Positions 8,345-18,239 are shown, counted from the first letter of the stretch. The stretch is DNA of 40,512 nt from Gammaproteobacteria bacterium (GCA_022360445.1 JAKSCV010000095.1:1-40512); one strand, 5' to 3'. Notes: a model not told the origin generated them from the sequence alone. A program made the numbers and translations.

Positions 8345-9502
8345 CTAACGCTGGGAAAAACGCCGCCCGACCAGTTCTGCAGCAATGTTGACTTTTTGAA
8401 GGTCAATATGGCCACCGCCGATGCCCCAGAGCCAAGAGTCGCGGACTTTTTGTTCCATGGGGTATTCTGTGGAGTAGCCGTAAGCTCCCATGACCTGAAG
8501 GCCGTGGGCCACCACGCGGCGCACCATTTCGTTAGCGAAACACTTGGCCACGCTGGTGTCCATCAAGGAAGGCAGGCCGTCTTCCGCATTCTGGGCAGCG
8601 CGGTGGATGAGTAGGCGGGCGGCTTCGACGTCTACCTTCATTTCTGCCAACCGCATTTGCACGGCTTGGAAGTCTGCCAGCGGTTTGCCAAACTGGTGGC
8701 GCGCTTGGGTGTATTCCAGAGCATAGTCAAGCGCGCCTGCGGCCACACCGAGTGAGCAAGTTGAGTTTCCCAGGCGTTCCATGTTGAAGGTGCTCATCAA
8801 GTTTTTGAATTTGCCCACGGGAACAATGATATTATCGATGGGTACTTCCACATGATCGAGATAGATTTCGGCATTGTGAAAGCCGCGCGCGCCCATAAAC
8901 TCTTCCGGTTTGCCAAAGGAAACGCCGGGCATGTCTTTTTCAAAATAAACCGCACCAATGCCCGCAGCGCCGGGTTTGTCTTCGAGCCGGCAGTATAAAA
9001 CGTAGCCTTGGGCGTGGCCTGCGCCGCTGCACCAGCGCTTGGCACCGTTGAGGATGATTTTGTCGCCCTTGATTTCGCCACGGGTTTTTAGGTCGGTCAT
9101 CGCCGTGCCGGCTTCGGCTTCCGACATGGAGACCGAGATCATCATTTCCCCGCTGCACACTTTGGGAAGTATCTCTTTTTTCATCCATTCCGGGCCATGG
9201 TAGAGAAGAGTCTGGGTAGGGCCGCAGGCGGCTTCAAAAATGGGGAAGGCAACCGCTGGGGAAATTTTGCTGAATTCTTCGAGTACCAACAGCGCTTCAA
9301 CTTTGCCAATGTCTGAGCCGCCGTATTCGCTGGGAATGTTAAGCCCTAAAAAGCCCATTTCACCCATTCTCAGACGCATCTCGTCAGGGACGGGGTTGGC
9401 CGTGCGTTCGCACTCGGCGGCGATCGTCGGCATTTCGTTCTGGGCGAACTTTCTGGCTGTTTCCTGAAGCTCGCGTTGTTCGGTCGTGAGTTTGAAGTCC
9501 AT
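8345..9502 (-). CDS. Acyl-CoA dehydrogenase family protein lacking the C-terminal EGT glutamate
   Basis: This 385-residue FAD protein has the acyl-CoA dehydrogenase domains throughout (MSEAEAGTAMTD near 126-137; ARHQFGKPLADFQAVQMRLAEM near 267-288). The usual catalytic glutamate in EGTxQI is absent: the equivalent stretch reads WLWGIGGGHIDLQ (about 357-369). A glutamate at E242 in NMERLGNST occupies the place of the catalytic base in isovaleryl-CoA dehydrogenase (DLERL), so the base is probably relocated. The substrate is unknown; a branched-chain or bulky acyl-CoA is plausible. The start ATG at 9500-9502 follows GGAGGAAAAG. It stands apart from the valine operon, separated by the 50-residue peptide and the mmsA promoter. 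Confidence 0.85.
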   Translation of the reverse strand: MDFKLTTEQRELQETARKFAQNEMPTIAAECERTANPVPDEMRLRMGEMGFLGLNIPSEYGGSDIGKVEALLVLEEFSKISPAVAFPIFEAACGPTQTLLYHGPEWMKKEILPKVCSGEMMISVSMSEAEAGTAMTDLKTRGEIKGDKIILNGAKRWCSGAGHAQGYVLYCRLEDKPGAAGIGAVYFEKDMPGVSFGKPEEFMGARGFHNAEIYLDHVEVPIDNIIVPVGKFKNLMSTFNMERLGNSTCSLGVAAGALDYALEYTQARHQFGKPLADFQAVQMRLAEMKVDVEAARLLIHRAAQNAEDGLPSLMDTSVAKCFANEMVRRVVAHGLQVMGAYGYSTEYPMEQKVRDSWLWGIGGGHIDLQKVNIAAELVGRRFSQR

Positions 9503-9583
9503 CTTTTCCTCCGGTGTTTGGTTTTTTTGTGTGTCATGGGATCATACACAAACGGTCAAAGCGACGGGAGGTAGCTAGCTATC

Positions 9584-9649
9584 TTTCAATTTAGACAGCA
9601 TGCCAATATACTGACAGGTAGTACGTCTTTAATCTGGAAATGTGTCAGT
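9584..9649 (+). promoter_or_regulatory. Candidate promoter with inverted repeat before the 226-aa gene
   Basis: TATACT at 9607-9612 is a plausible -10 with only a weak -35 (TTTCAA region near 9584). A perfect 7-bp inverted repeat ACTGACA/TGTCAGT (9610-9616 with 9643-9649) starts inside the -10 and continues into the leader, so it could be an operator or an RNA hairpin. Confidence 0.3.
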
Positions 9650-9680
9650 TTTTTGACTGGTAAGGGGGGTGTAGAACGGT

Positions 9681-10361
9681 ATGTTGGTTTTTAGCAAGAG
9701 TCCCGGAATTCGAGAGCGTCATTTAATACGCAAGCAAGACAACCCTTTGTTAGTGAGCGACAAGCCTTTAAGTCAGCAGGATATTCGAGAAGCGCGGACC
9801 GCAGATCAGAAAGAAGTTAATGAATTCCTGGTGGACTTGTATAAGCTAATTGCCAAAGCGCCAAAGCTTGATTTGGAAGAAAACTTTGATGAGGCATTGG
9901 ATTATATGCAGCAGCTGGGTGCCAAAGAGTGCCTATCTGTCACCTTAGGCGGGGCTTTAGCGCCAGTGAAGCCCCGGCTGGCTCGTATGATTGATAATGT
10001 CACACGGGCATTATGGCGAAGCGCGGCTCATCATACTCATGTGATGGCGCAGCTGGAAGCGTTCGAAGGAGAGCGGGAGGCCCACCAGGAACTGTTACAG
10101 CACCAATTTATCGCAGATTTAATGCATGCGGACAATATTATTTCTGCTCACGATTTTGTTCAGGTGTTGCTGTACGAAGACGAAGACGTCATTAAAACTA
10201 TGATGGCTGTACTCGGTCAGGACCAGCGTGACTTTGTACAAAAAAAGGCGCGGGCCTTTGCCCGCAAGTTTGAAAGCTTGGACGAGATCAGCGAAGACTT
10301 TCAACCCATCCAGGCAGCGCTGGAAGTGATTAGCTCATTCGATAGCCGCTCCGCCGCTTAA
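9681..10361 (+). CDS. Hypothetical acidic helical protein
   Basis: This is a 226-residue protein that I do not recognise. It has no signal peptide or membrane segment and no enzyme motif. The N-terminal 45 residues are basic and polar (IRERHLIRKQ); the rest is predicted by eye to be mostly alpha-helical and acidic toward the C-terminus (YEDEDVIK, DEISEDFQ). The ATG at 9681 follows a G-rich stretch (AAGGGGGG) about ten bases upstream. It stands alone, divergent from the acyl-CoA dehydrogenase gene and convergent with purL. A short inverted repeat TCCGCC/GGCGGA straddles its stop codon but has no T-run. Codon use is like its neighbours. Confidence 0.7.
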   Translation: MLVFSKSPGIRERHLIRKQDNPLLVSDKPLSQQDIREARTADQKEVNEFLVDLYKLIAKAPKLDLEENFDEALDYMQQLGAKECLSVTLGGALAPVKPRLARMIDNVTRALWRSAAHHTHVMAQLEAFEGEREAHQELLQHQFIADLMHADNIISAHDFVQVLLYEDEDVIKTMMAVLGQDQRDFVQKKARAFARKFESLDEISEDFQPIQAALEVISSFDSRSAA

Positions 10362-10406
10362 AAGGCGGAACAGGTGGCGGGTTTCATTAGGCATGTGGTC
10401 GCAAGC

Positions 10407-13400
10407 CTACTTTAGCCACATTCTTGCATTCCGGAACATGCGCAGCCATGGTCCGTGTTCTCCCCAATCATCTGGGTGCCAAGAGTTCAATACCGTACGA
10501 AAAACCCGCTCTGGGTGGGGCATCATGATGGTGAAGCGGCCATCGTCGTTGCATAAACCGGTAATGCCGTCGGGTGAACCGTTGGGGTTTTCCGGGTAGT
10601 GAGTGGTAGCGGTGCCGAGGTTATCCACATAGCGCAAGGCGATCCTAGCTGCCAGCGGATTCTGGTCTGCGTCAAAAGCCGCTTTTCCTTCGCCGTGAGC
10701 GACAGCCACCGGTAGCTGTGAGCCAGCCATTCCCTGTAACAAAATGGACGGTGATTCGGCGACTTCCACTCGGCTGAAGCGAGCCTCGAACTGCTCTGAT
10801 CGGTTGCGGACAAAGCGTGGCCACTGGGCCGTGCCGGGGATGAGTGAGGTGAGTTGGGAAAACATTTGGCAGCCATTGCAAACGCCCAGGGCGAAAACGT
10901 CATCACGCTGAAAGAAGGCGCTAAAGGCATCATTTGCACGTGGGTTGTAAAGCACAGATTTAGCCCAGCCGCCTCCGGCGCCCAGCACGTCGCCATAGGA
11001 AAAGCCGCCACAGGCGGCCAAGCCTTGAAAATCACTCAGGTTGAGCCTGCCGCTGATAATGTCGCTCATGTGCACATCAACGGTACGAAACCCGGCTTTG
11101 TTGAATGCCGCTGCCATTTCGATCTGACCGTTCACACCCTGCTCGCGCAGAATGGCAACGCTTGGCCGCCCCCCTTTAAAGGGGAGGCAGGTTTGGGTGA
11201 TGTCGTCAGTGGGGTCAAACGTTAGTCTGGTGCTCAGACCGGGGTCATCCGGGTTGGAAATCAGGTTCCATTCTTCGTCGGCGCAGGCGGGGTTGTCACG
11301 CAGGCGTTGCAGGCGATAGCTGGTTTCCCACCAGGCTTTTTTAAGGCTGACCATCCGTTCCGATAAGAGCGGCGTGCTGCTGGCCTGAATGTTCAGCCGG
11401 GCTTCATCATTGGGTTGGCCAATGAGGTAGCTACAAGCCGATAAGCCCGCTTTGTCAATGTGCTGGGTTACGGAGAAGTAGTCTGCCGCGCGGATTTGTA
11501 CAACGGCCCCCAGTTCTTCACTAAAAAGTCCGGCAATGGGGTCCGGACCGAGGGCCTGGATGTCCAGATCGATACCGGTATTGCCCGCAAAGGCCATTTC
11601 ACACACGGTGGCCAGCAGGCCGCCGTCCGAACGGTCATGATAGGCCAGTGCCAGATTTTCAGTGTTGAGTGTTTGGATGACTGCGAAAAAGGCTTTAAGG
11701 TCAGCCGGGTTATCAAGGTCCGGTGCGAGTTCGCCGATTTGTTTGTACGTTTGTGCCAACGCTGAACCGCCGAGGCGATTTTGTTTTCTGCCAAGGTCAA
11801 TCAGCAGAAGCAGAGTTTTACCCTGGTCTGTGCGTAATTCGGGCGTTAAGGTTCGGCGAACATCAGCAGCGGGCGCAAAGGCCGAGATAATCAGCGACAG
11901 CGGGCTGCTCATATCTTTAGAACGGCCATCTGCATCTTGCCAGGCGGTGCGCATGGACAGTGAGTCCTTGCCGACGGGAATGGCCAGGCCGAGTTCAGGG
12001 CACAGGTTTTCGGCTACGGCTCGAACGGTGTCGAACAGAGCGGCATCTTCGCCAGGTTTGCCTGCAGCGGCCATCCAGTTGGCAGAGAGCCGGATGTCGC
12101 TCAGGTTTGTAATATGAGCCGCGGCGATGTTGGTAATGGCTTCTCCCACTGCCATTCGGCCCGATGCTGAGGGGTTGACCAGCGCCATTGGCGTTCGCTC
12201 GCCCATTGCCATGGCTTCACCTCGGTGGCCGCTGTAGTCTGCGCAGGTCACGGCGACGTCGGCAACCGGCATTTGCCAGGGACCCACAAGCTGATCCCGG
12301 CAGACTTGCCCGGTAATGGAGCGGTCACCAATGGTGATCAAAAAGTTTTTACTGGCGACAGAAGGTAGCTTGAGTACGCGGAAAATGGCGTCATTTATGT
12401 CGATAGAGGCCGTGGGTAGTGTGATTAGTGCGGGTTTTAAGTGTTCAACCTCGCGTAGCATTTTGGGGGGCTTGCCGAGCAGGGTTTCCAGTGGCATGTC
12501 GACCAGGCTGTCTGAAAAGTGCTCGTCTGTTACTGTGAGTTGCCGTTTTTCGGTGGTATAGCCGACAACGGCAAATGGGCAGCGTTCACGTTTACAAACG
12601 GCTTCAAATACTGGGAGATCTGCTTTGGAAACCGCGATAACGTAGCGTTCCTGCGCTTCGTTACACCAGATTTCCATCGGGGACATGCCGGGTTCGTCGT
12701 TAGGGATGCGGCGTAACTCGAACTTGCCACCCAAACCTGCATCATTAATCAGTTCGGGAATGGCATTGGAGAGCCCACCGGCTCCGACGTCGTGCATGAA
12801 GTGGATTGGGTTGTCATCGCCCAGCGCGATACAGCGGTCAATCACTTCCTGGCAGCGCCGCTCCATTTCTGGATTGCCGCGTTGCACAGAGGCAAAGTCC
12901 AGATCTTCGGTACTTTCCCCGCTGGCCACAGAGGAGGCGGCGCCGCCGCCCAGGCCAATCAGCATGGACGGGCCACCCAGCACAATAATGGGGTCACCGG
13001 GAGCGACCGTTTTTTTCTCAACGTGTGTTGCGCGCATATTGCCCATGCCGCCGGCAATCATAATGGGCTTGTGGTAACCGGCAAGCCTGTCGCCTTCGTA
13101 ACCGGGTACGGTTTCTTCGAATGTGCGGAAATAGCCACAGAGGTTGGGACGACCAAACTCATTATTGAAGGCCGCCGCGCCAATGGGCCCTTCGAGCATG
13201 ATTTGCAGTGCAGAGGCGATGCGCGCGGGTTTACCGTTATCACTTTCCCAGGGTTGTGGAAAGTCGGGAATATGTAGGTTCGAGACAGAAAAGCCGCACA
13301 GACCCGCTTTGGGTTTGCCACCAATGCCAGTTGCGCCTTCATCCCGAATTTCGCCGCCGGCCCCGGTCGCCGCACCGGGGAAGGGAGAGATGGCAGTGGG

Positions 13401-14297
13401 GTGGTTATGCGTTTCGACTTTGATCTGGATGTCAATCCGTTCGGGATGTAGCTGGTACTCCCCACTGTGAGGGTCGGGGAGAAAGCGTTGGCCCTCATAG
13501 CCTTGCAGAACGGCTGCGTTATCCGAGTAGGCCGATAAAATGCCCTCCGGTGTTGCGGCGTAGGTTTTTTTGATCATGCCAAACAACGATGTGTCTTGTG
13601 TTTCTTTATCGATGATCCAGTCCGCATTAAAAATTTTGTGGCGACAGTGTTCGGAGTTGGCTTGGGCGAACATCATCAGCTCGCTATCACTGGGGTTTCG
13701 ACCCATGTTCAAGAAGGCGTCGTATAGGTAATCGATTTCATCGTCTGACAGGGCCAGCCCCAAAGACTGATTGGCATCAATCAGTGCAGGTTTGCCGCCC
13801 GCCAGCAGGTCGATACGGGTGAGCGGTGCCGGTTCCCTGTGCTGGAAAAGTAATGTGTAGTCGGCTTGGTCGAGCAAAACCGATTCCGTCATCCTGTCGT
13901 GAAGGTGGCGAGCCAGCTGGCTCAGGTGGCTCTGCGACAGAGGTGCTTCTGCCGTCAGTCGATAAGTAATTCCGCGTTCGATTTGTTGAATGTCGGTCAG
14001 CCCGCAGTTATGCAGGATGTCGGTCGCCTTGGATGACCAGGGGGACAAGGTACCCAGCCGGGGAACCACCGTCACGTATCGTGTGTCGGCAGCCGATTGG
14101 AGCGCTTCCTCGTCCGAGGCGTGAATCAGCGTCCGCAGTTGCTGAGTGCGTTCCTGGGATAGTTCGTCTTCTATCCGAGCGAAATACAGGTAATGTGCGG
14201 TGAGTTGAAAGATGGATGGCTCATTTTGTTTGAGTGTATCCAGCAGGCGGGAAAGCCGAAAGTCTGAAAGTGCTGGTGCACCGGGGAAAACGCGCAT
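10407..14297 (-). CDS. purL: Phosphoribosylformylglycinamidine synthase
   Basis: This 1296-residue single-chain enzyme (Escherichia coli PurL has 1295) converts FGAR, glutamine and ATP to FGAM in purine synthesis. The start is the ATG at 14295-14297 ([14 protein letters not shown]), which aligns with the E. coli N-terminus and has GAGGCAG upstream; an ATG 30 bp earlier is unlikely. The order is an N-terminal PurS-like domain, a linker with [14 protein letters not shown], two AIR-synthase-like halves ([30 protein letters not shown]) and a C-terminal glutaminase with nucleophile C1140 in GVCNGCQM and H1261/E1263 in MPHPERVF. It is transcribed alone, downstream of ahpCF. I see no convincing PurR box in the 190-bp leader. 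Confidence 0.98.
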   Translation of the reverse strand: MRVFPGAPALSDFRLSRLLDTLKQNEPSIFQLTAHYLYFARIEDELSQERTQQLRTLIHASDEEALQSAADTRYVTVVPRLGTLSPWSSKATDILHNCGLTDIQQIERGITYRLTAEAPLSQSHLSQLARHLHDRMTESVLLDQADYTLLFQHREPAPLTRIDLLAGGKPALIDANQSLGLALSDDEIDYLYDAFLNMGRNPSDSELMMFAQANSEHCRHKIFNADWIIDKETQDTSLFGMIKKTYAATPEGILSAYSDNAAVLQGYEGQRFLPDPHSGEYQLHPERIDIQIKVETHNHPTAISPFPGAATGAGGEIRDEGATGIGGKPKAGLCGFSVSNLHIPDFPQPWESDNGKPARIASALQIMLEGPIGAAAFNNEFGRPNLCGYFRTFEETVPGYEGDRLAGYHKPIMIAGGMGNMRATHVEKKTVAPGDPIIVLGGPSMLIGLGGGAASSVASGESTEDLDFASVQRGNPEMERRCQEVIDRCIALGDDNPIHFMHDVGAGGLSNAIPELINDAGLGGKFELRRIPNDEPGMSPMEIWCNEAQERYVIAVSKADLPVFEAVCKRERCPFAVVGYTTEKRQLTVTDEHFSDSLVDMPLETLLGKPPKMLREVEHLKPALITLPTASIDINDAIFRVLKLPSVASKNFLITIGDRSITGQVCRDQLVGPWQMPVADVAVTCADYSGHRGEAMAMGERTPMALVNPSASGRMAVGEAITNIAAAHITNLSDIRLSANWMAAAGKPGEDAALFDTVRAVAENLCPELGLAIPVGKDSLSMRTAWQDADGRSKDMSSPLSLIISAFAPAADVRRTLTPELRTDQGKTLLLLIDLGRKQNRLGGSALAQTYKQIGELAPDLDNPADLKAFFAVIQTLNTENLALAYHDRSDGGLLATVCEMAFAGNTGIDLDIQALGPDPIAGLFSEELGAVVQIRAADYFSVTQHIDKAGLSACSYLIGQPNDEARLNIQASSTPLLSERMVSLKKAWWETSYRLQRLRDNPACADEEWNLISNPDDPGLSTRLTFDPTDDITQTCLPFKGGRPSVAILREQGVNGQIEMAAAFNKAGFRTVDVHMSDIISGRLNLSDFQGLAACGGFSYGDVLGAGGGWAKSVLYNPRANDAFSAFFQRDDVFALGVCNGCQMFSQLTSLIPGTAQWPRFVRNRSEQFEARFSRVEVAESPSILLQGMAGSQLPVAVAHGEGKAAFDADQNPLAARIALRYVDNLGTATTHYPENPNGSPDGITGLCNDDGRFTIMMPHPERVFRTVLNSWHPDDWGEHGPWLRMFRNARMWLK

Positions 14298-14438
14298 GAA
14301 CTGCCTCGGGAAGGGAGTTGTTAACAAGCCGTTAATGGTAAATCATCCCAAGGTAAACGGCCATATCTGGGAACGCCCTTTTGAGTGAAAACAGCGTCGC
14401 CGAGCGCAAAGTGGTTGTGGATTATTCAGAGGCACAAG

Positions 14439-14468
14439 CCCGGGGCTCTGGGTCAAAGAGCCGCCGGG
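14439..14468 (-). terminator. GC-rich hairpin after ahpF
   Basis: Bases 14439-14449 pair with 14457-14468 (11 pairs, one bulged G, 7-nt loop) about 20 bp after the ahpF stop. It lacks a T-run on either strand, so it may protect the 3' end or terminate weakly before purL rather than act as a classic terminator. Confidence 0.4.
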
Positions 14469-14488
14469 TTGTCGAGGGGCTGTGAGCA

Positions 14489-16093
14489 TCAAGCGGCGCT
14501 GGACTCTGTTGCGGCTGCTGTGGCCGTTCCCAGTGAATCACTTTCTGTGAGCAGGTATTCAAAAGCGGCCAGAGCGGCTTTCGAACCTTCACCCATGGCG
14601 ATGACGATTTGCTTGTAAGGAACCGTGGTAACGTCGCCGCAGGCAAAAATGCCCGTTTCGGAAGTTTGGCATTTTTCATTAATCACCACTTCTCCAAAGG
14701 GCGTGAGCTCAACCAATGTGTCTAAAAAGCCACTGTTGGGAACGAGCCCGATTTGTACAAAGACACCATCCAGTGCAAGGCTGTGTTGCTCGTTGCTTGT
14801 TCGATCGGTGTACTCAATTGCGGTGACTTTTCCATTTTCAGACTTGATGGCGTTTGTGGCCACATGCTTGTGGAGGGTGATGTTACTTTTGGCCTCGGCC
14901 TTGTCAATAAGAACCCTGTCCGCTTTTAACTCGGGCAAAAATTCAAATACGGTGACTGACTTGACGATACCGGCCAGATCCAACGCTGCTTCGATACCGG
15001 AGTTGCCACCCCCGATTACGGCTACATCTTTACCTTTAAAGAAGGGGCCATCGCAGTGCGGGCAGTAGGCTACGCCATTACCGATGTTTTCTTTTTCGCC
15101 GGGCACGCCCAGCTCACGCCACTTTGCCCCGGTGGCAATGATCAGCGTTTTGGTTTGAATGGTTTCGCCCGACGATAAAACCACGGTTTTCAGAGGGGCC
15201 TGTGTCACTTGGGTCACTTTTAAATGCTCTTTAACTGTCACGTCATATTCGTTGAGATGGGTTTGTAGTGCACCAGATAATTCGGGCCCGGTGGTTTGGG
15301 GAACAGAAATGAGATTTTCGATTCCTATCGTGTCTTTTACTTGACCGCCAATGCGGTCAGCGATGAGTGTGACTTTCAGACCTTTGCGGGCACTGTAAAT
15401 GGCCGCGCTCACGCCAGCCGGACCGCCTCCGATCACTGCGATATCCTGAACGGGTAGGGGCTCTGATCCGCCAGACTGGGTCATGCTAGGGTGACGGCTG
15501 ATCAGCTTGTCGATCAACTCCGCTGCGGTCACTTTGCCGTTAGCGAACAGCTCCCCGTTAAGGTAAACACTGGGCACACCCTGAATATCGCGCTCATCAA
15601 TGAGGTTTTGGAACAGGCCACCATCAATCATCTCGTTGTGGATACGGGGGTTAAGCAGGGTAAACTGGTTGAGTGCCTGCACAACGTCGGGGCAATTGTG
15701 GCAGCTCAGGCTTACAAATACCTCAAAGTTCAGCTCTTCTTGTACATTGGCGATCATGTCTTTGAGGGCTTCGTCCAGCTTTATCGTTGTGCCAGAGGCC
15801 TGCAAGATCGCGAGAACGAGTGAATTAAATTCGTGACCACTGGGGATGCCGGAGAAACGGATACCGGTATCCTGGCCATCGGTTTCCAGCGCAAAAGTGA
15901 TCGGGCTGCGGAGTAGGCCTTTTGTCTCGCGTGTTTCCAGAGACAGCTTGTCACTTACACTGGCAATGTCTGTTAAAAAATTAACCAATTCCTGTCTTTT
16001 GGGGTGATCACCGGCTTGTAACACGAAGGTTACCGACGTTTGCATATCTGCAGTGTAGCCTTTCAACGCGTGTAGAATTTTGTCATCTAACAT
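14489..16093 (-). CDS. ahpF: Alkyl hydroperoxide reductase subunit F
   Basis: This 534-residue flavoprotein passes electrons from NADH through FAD and two disulfides to AhpC. An N-terminal double-thioredoxin domain carries C131-H-N-C134 (SLSCHNCPDVVQ), the FAD loop is IGGGPAG (221-227), the thioredoxin-reductase-like centre is C344-P-H-C347, and the NADH loop is GGGNSG (361-366). It aligns along its length with E. coli AhpF (521 residues). The ATG at 16091-16093 follows AAGGAAACC. It is the second gene of the ahpCF operon, 90 bp after ahpC, and the gap holds a strong hairpin (16141-16169). Confidence 0.97.
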   Translation of the reverse strand: MLDDKILHALKGYTADMQTSVTFVLQAGDHPKRQELVNFLTDIASVSDKLSLETRETKGLLRSPITFALETDGQDTGIRFSGIPSGHEFNSLVLAILQASGTTIKLDEALKDMIANVQEELNFEVFVSLSCHNCPDVVQALNQFTLLNPRIHNEMIDGGLFQNLIDERDIQGVPSVYLNGELFANGKVTAAELIDKLISRHPSMTQSGGSEPLPVQDIAVIGGGPAGVSAAIYSARKGLKVTLIADRIGGQVKDTIGIENLISVPQTTGPELSGALQTHLNEYDVTVKEHLKVTQVTQAPLKTVVLSSGETIQTKTLIIATGAKWRELGVPGEKENIGNGVAYCPHCDGPFFKGKDVAVIGGGNSGIEAALDLAGIVKSVTVFEFLPELKADRVLIDKAEAKSNITLHKHVATNAIKSENGKVTAIEYTDRTSNEQHSLALDGVFVQIGLVPNSGFLDTLVELTPFGEVVINEKCQTSETGIFACGDVTTVPYKQIVIAMGEGSKAALAAFEYLLTESDSLGTATAAATESSAA

Positions 16094-16140
16094 GACGGTT
16101 TCCTTCCTGTTTGCTTGTGTACGACCGGTTAAGGTCAGGA

Positions 16141-16169
16141 GTGAACCCGGCGCGCTGCGCCAGGCTCAC
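16141..16169 (-). promoter_or_regulatory. Strong hairpin in the ahpC-ahpF gap
   Basis: A 13-bp stem (16141-16153 with 16157-16169, two G.T pairs, 3-nt loop) lies just after the ahpC stop, with no T-run on the minus strand. Such hairpins typically stabilise the upstream mRNA or cut read-through, which would give more AhpC than AhpF, as the peroxidase cycle needs. Confidence 0.5.
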
Positions 16170-16183
16170 ATGCGGTTTTTCGT

Positions 16184-16747
16184 TTAGATTTTGCCGACCA
16201 GATCCAGAGAAGGTGCGAGCGTTTCTTCGCCTTCTTTCCAGGCCGCTGGGCAGACTTCCCCCGGGTGCGCTGCCACGTATTGCGCGGCTTTGACTTTGCG
16301 TAAGAGGTCTTCGGCGTCTCGGCCAATGCCTTCAGCTGTGATTTCCATAGCTTGAATAATGCCGTCTGGATCGACGATGAAGGTGCCGCGATCAGCCAGG
16401 CCCTGGCCTTCGCGCATCACGTCAAAGTTACGTGTGATTTCGCCGGTAGGGTCGCCGATCATGGTGTACTGGATTTTACCGATGGTTTCGGACGTATCGT
16501 GCCAAGCTTTGTGAGTAAAGTGAGTGTCTGTCGAAACGGAATAAATTTCCACGCCCCGCTTTTGGAATTCTTCGTAGTGGTCTGCCACATCACCTAATTC
16601 CGTGGGGCAGACAAAAGTGAAGTCAGCCGGGTAAAAAAAGAAGACCGACCATTTTCCTTTCAGGTCATCGCTGGAAATGTCCACAAACTCACCTTGTTTG
16701 AAAGCCGTCGCTTTGAAAGGCTTGATCTGTGTATTGATAAGTGCCAT
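16184..16747 (-). CDS. ahpC: Alkyl hydroperoxide reductase subunit C (2-Cys peroxiredoxin)
   Basis: This 187-residue peroxiredoxin is exactly the E. coli length and closely similar along it. The peroxidatic cysteine is C47 in FTFVCPTE and the resolving cysteine is C166 in GEVCPA. It reduces hydrogen peroxide and organic hydroperoxides in the cytoplasm and is regenerated by AhpF, encoded next. The start is the ATG at 16745-16747 ([11 protein letters not shown]) with AGGAG before it; an ATG 30 bp upstream would add an N-terminus not found in the family. It is first in the operon and divergent from oxyR, so OxyR control is very likely. Confidence 0.98.
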   Translation of the reverse strand: MALINTQIKPFKATAFKQGEFVDISSDDLKGKWSVFFFYPADFTFVCPTELGDVADHYEEFQKRGVEIYSVSTDTHFTHKAWHDTSETIGKIQYTMIGDPTGEITRNFDVMREGQGLADRGTFIVDPDGIIQAMEITAEGIGRDAEDLLRKVKAAQYVAAHPGEVCPAAWKEGEETLAPSLDLVGKI

Positions 16748-16889
16748 TGCTTTACTCCTGTTATACAAGTTAAACACGTGTTTGAATTGCAGAGACTATA
16801 GTAATCGGCCTCCAAGTATTAATAAATTTGAATAAATTTATCTTTGCAATCTAAAATACAGAACACTGTATTGAGTTTGCGAAAAGCCC
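16748..16889. promoter_or_regulatory. Divergent ahpC/oxyR control region
   Basis: This 142-bp AT-rich spacer separates divergent ahpC and oxyR. On the minus strand TATAGT (about 16795-16800) is a plausible ahpC -10 without a good -35, typical of an activated promoter. Upstream is an inverted repeat ATAAATT-N6-AATTTAT (16822-16841), a candidate but not textbook OxyR site. Closer to oxyR is a perfect palindrome ATACAG-AACA-CTGTAT (16856-16871), placed to control oxyR itself. Confidence 0.5.
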
Positions 16890-17798
16890 ATGATCTCAAC
16901 CAAACAGCTCATGTATGCACTGGCTGTGGAGAAAACCCTTCACTTTAAAAAAGCAGCGGAACGCTGCAACATCAGCCAATCGGCACTCAGCACAGCACTG
17001 AATGAACTGGAAAGGCAACTGGGCCTGCAAATTTTTGAACGGGACAATAAAAAAGTGCTCGTTACCCCGATTGGGCAAGATGTTCTAAAGCGAGCCAGCC
17101 AAATCATGTTGCAGGTGGAAGACCTGCAACAACTGGGTGCCAGCCAAAAAGCGCCACTGAACTACCCCCTTTCGGTTGGGGTGATCCCCACCATTGCCCC
17201 GTACCTGCTGCCCAAAATTTTCTCGGTTTTGGCACACACTCATCCAGAAGCACAGCTGAACATCGTCGAGGAACAGTCCCATACCCTGGTAGACATGGTG
17301 CGAAGTGGCGAAATTGATACCGCTATTCTGGCCTTGCCATACCCCTGCGAAGGCCTATTGAGCCTTGAGTTTTGGCAGGAAGACTTCTACTGGGTGGCCG
17401 TCAAAGGGGAGCCATACACCGGCCAAACAGAAATCACCAGTGATGAACTCACGCACAGCAAATTAATGCTGCTGAAAGATGGACACTGCCTTAAAGACCA
17501 CATACTTGATGTCTGTAAAATCACAGAACAAAGCGCTAACCATGGCTTTGGCGCGACCAGTTTGAACACGCTTGTACAAATGGTATCAGGCAAAATGGGC
17601 ACCACACTGATCCCTGAAATGGCGTTGGAACAACTCATCTCACAAAACAGCGCTTTAACAGCCGTACATCTCAATGAACCTGGTCCGCACCGCCGCATTG
17701 CCTTTCTCATTCGCCCCAACTACACACGCATGCACAGCATAGAAACCTTGATGCAACTGTGTAAAGGTGCGCTGAATGAGTACCTGCCTGATGCTTGA
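16890..17798 (+). CDS. oxyR: Hydrogen peroxide-sensing LysR-type regulator OxyR
   Basis: This 302-residue LysR-type regulator has an N-terminal winged helix (KKAAERCNISQSALSTALNELE, about 20-41) and a regulatory domain with both redox cysteines of OxyR: C200 in LKDGHC and C209, nine residues apart as in E. coli (C199 and C208), followed by the conserved ATSLNTLVQMV. Peroxide forms the disulfide and switches the tetramer to activator mode at peroxide-defence promoters. It is divergent from ahpCF, so regulator and main target are adjacent. No strong Shine-Dalgarno is seen before the ATG (GCGAAAAGCCC). ssrA follows 76 bp downstream. Confidence 0.96.
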   Translation: MISTKQLMYALAVEKTLHFKKAAERCNISQSALSTALNELERQLGLQIFERDNKKVLVTPIGQDVLKRASQIMLQVEDLQQLGASQKAPLNYPLSVGVIPTIAPYLLPKIFSVLAHTHPEAQLNIVEEQSHTLVDMVRSGEIDTAILALPYPCEGLLSLEFWQEDFYWVAVKGEPYTGQTEITSDELTHSKLMLLKDGHCLKDHILDVCKITEQSANHGFGATSLNTLVQMVSGKMGTTLIPEMALEQLISQNSALTAVHLNEPGPHRRIAFLIRPNYTRMHSIETLMQLCKGALNEYLPDA

Positions 17799-17874
17799 TC
17801 GGTAAAAAATAAAGCAAAAGTCAGGAACTAAACCATTCAAAAAATGACTAATGTGTTAGAATCAGTAACGTTAT

Positions 17875-18236
17875 GGGGGCGACATGGCTTCGACGGGGGT
17901 AACAAAACCTGAGGAGCATGCCGAGTGGCAGACGGACTCGTAAAACCTGCTGCAAACTTATAGTTGCCAACGACGACAACTACGCACTCGCTGCTTAATA
18001 CCCAGTAGGGTGCCGTCTGACTGAAGCCGTGCTTGTGCGTTCAGATTTCAGGCGTCGACTCTCACAAGATCGCGCGGAAACTTTCTCAGAGTGGAAGCGT
18101 TAAAATTTAACTGAGATCGTCGGTTATCTTCCCTGCCTGTCGGGTAGTGGCCGATTAAATCAATAGACCGGCTAAGCATGTAGCGCCAACGGCGGAGTGC
18201 TCGCGGACGCGGGTTCGATTCCCGCCGCCTCCACCA
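17875..18236 (+). ncRNA. ssrA: Transfer-messenger RNA (tmRNA)
   Basis: This 362-nt RNA rescues ribosomes stalled on broken mRNAs and tags the nascent peptide for proteolysis. The 5' end GGGGGCG pairs with CGCCTCC near the 3' end, including the conserved third-position G.U pair, followed by A and an encoded CCA (18234-18236). The tRNA-like T-arm GCGGGTTCGATTCCCGC precedes the acceptor. The tag reading frame is 17966-17998, GCC through TAA, giving ANDDNYALAA, the form found in Pseudomonas and relatives. A plausible -10 TAGAAT lies at 17857-17862. A remnant of the 3' end recurs at 18327-18344, which marks it as a past integration site. Confidence 0.98.
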
Positions 18237-18239
18237 AAT

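Noticed and set aside
12685-13077. Long plus-strand reading frame inside purL
   Set aside because: It lies opposite the conserved AIR-synthase-like part of purL, in GC-rich codon shadow. It has no ribosome-binding site and low-complexity proline/serine sequence.
16856-16871. ATACAG-AACA-CTGTAT as a LexA box
   Set aside because: LexA sites have CTGT first and ACAG second with eight bases between; here the order is reversed with four bases between. Kept only as an unassigned operator.
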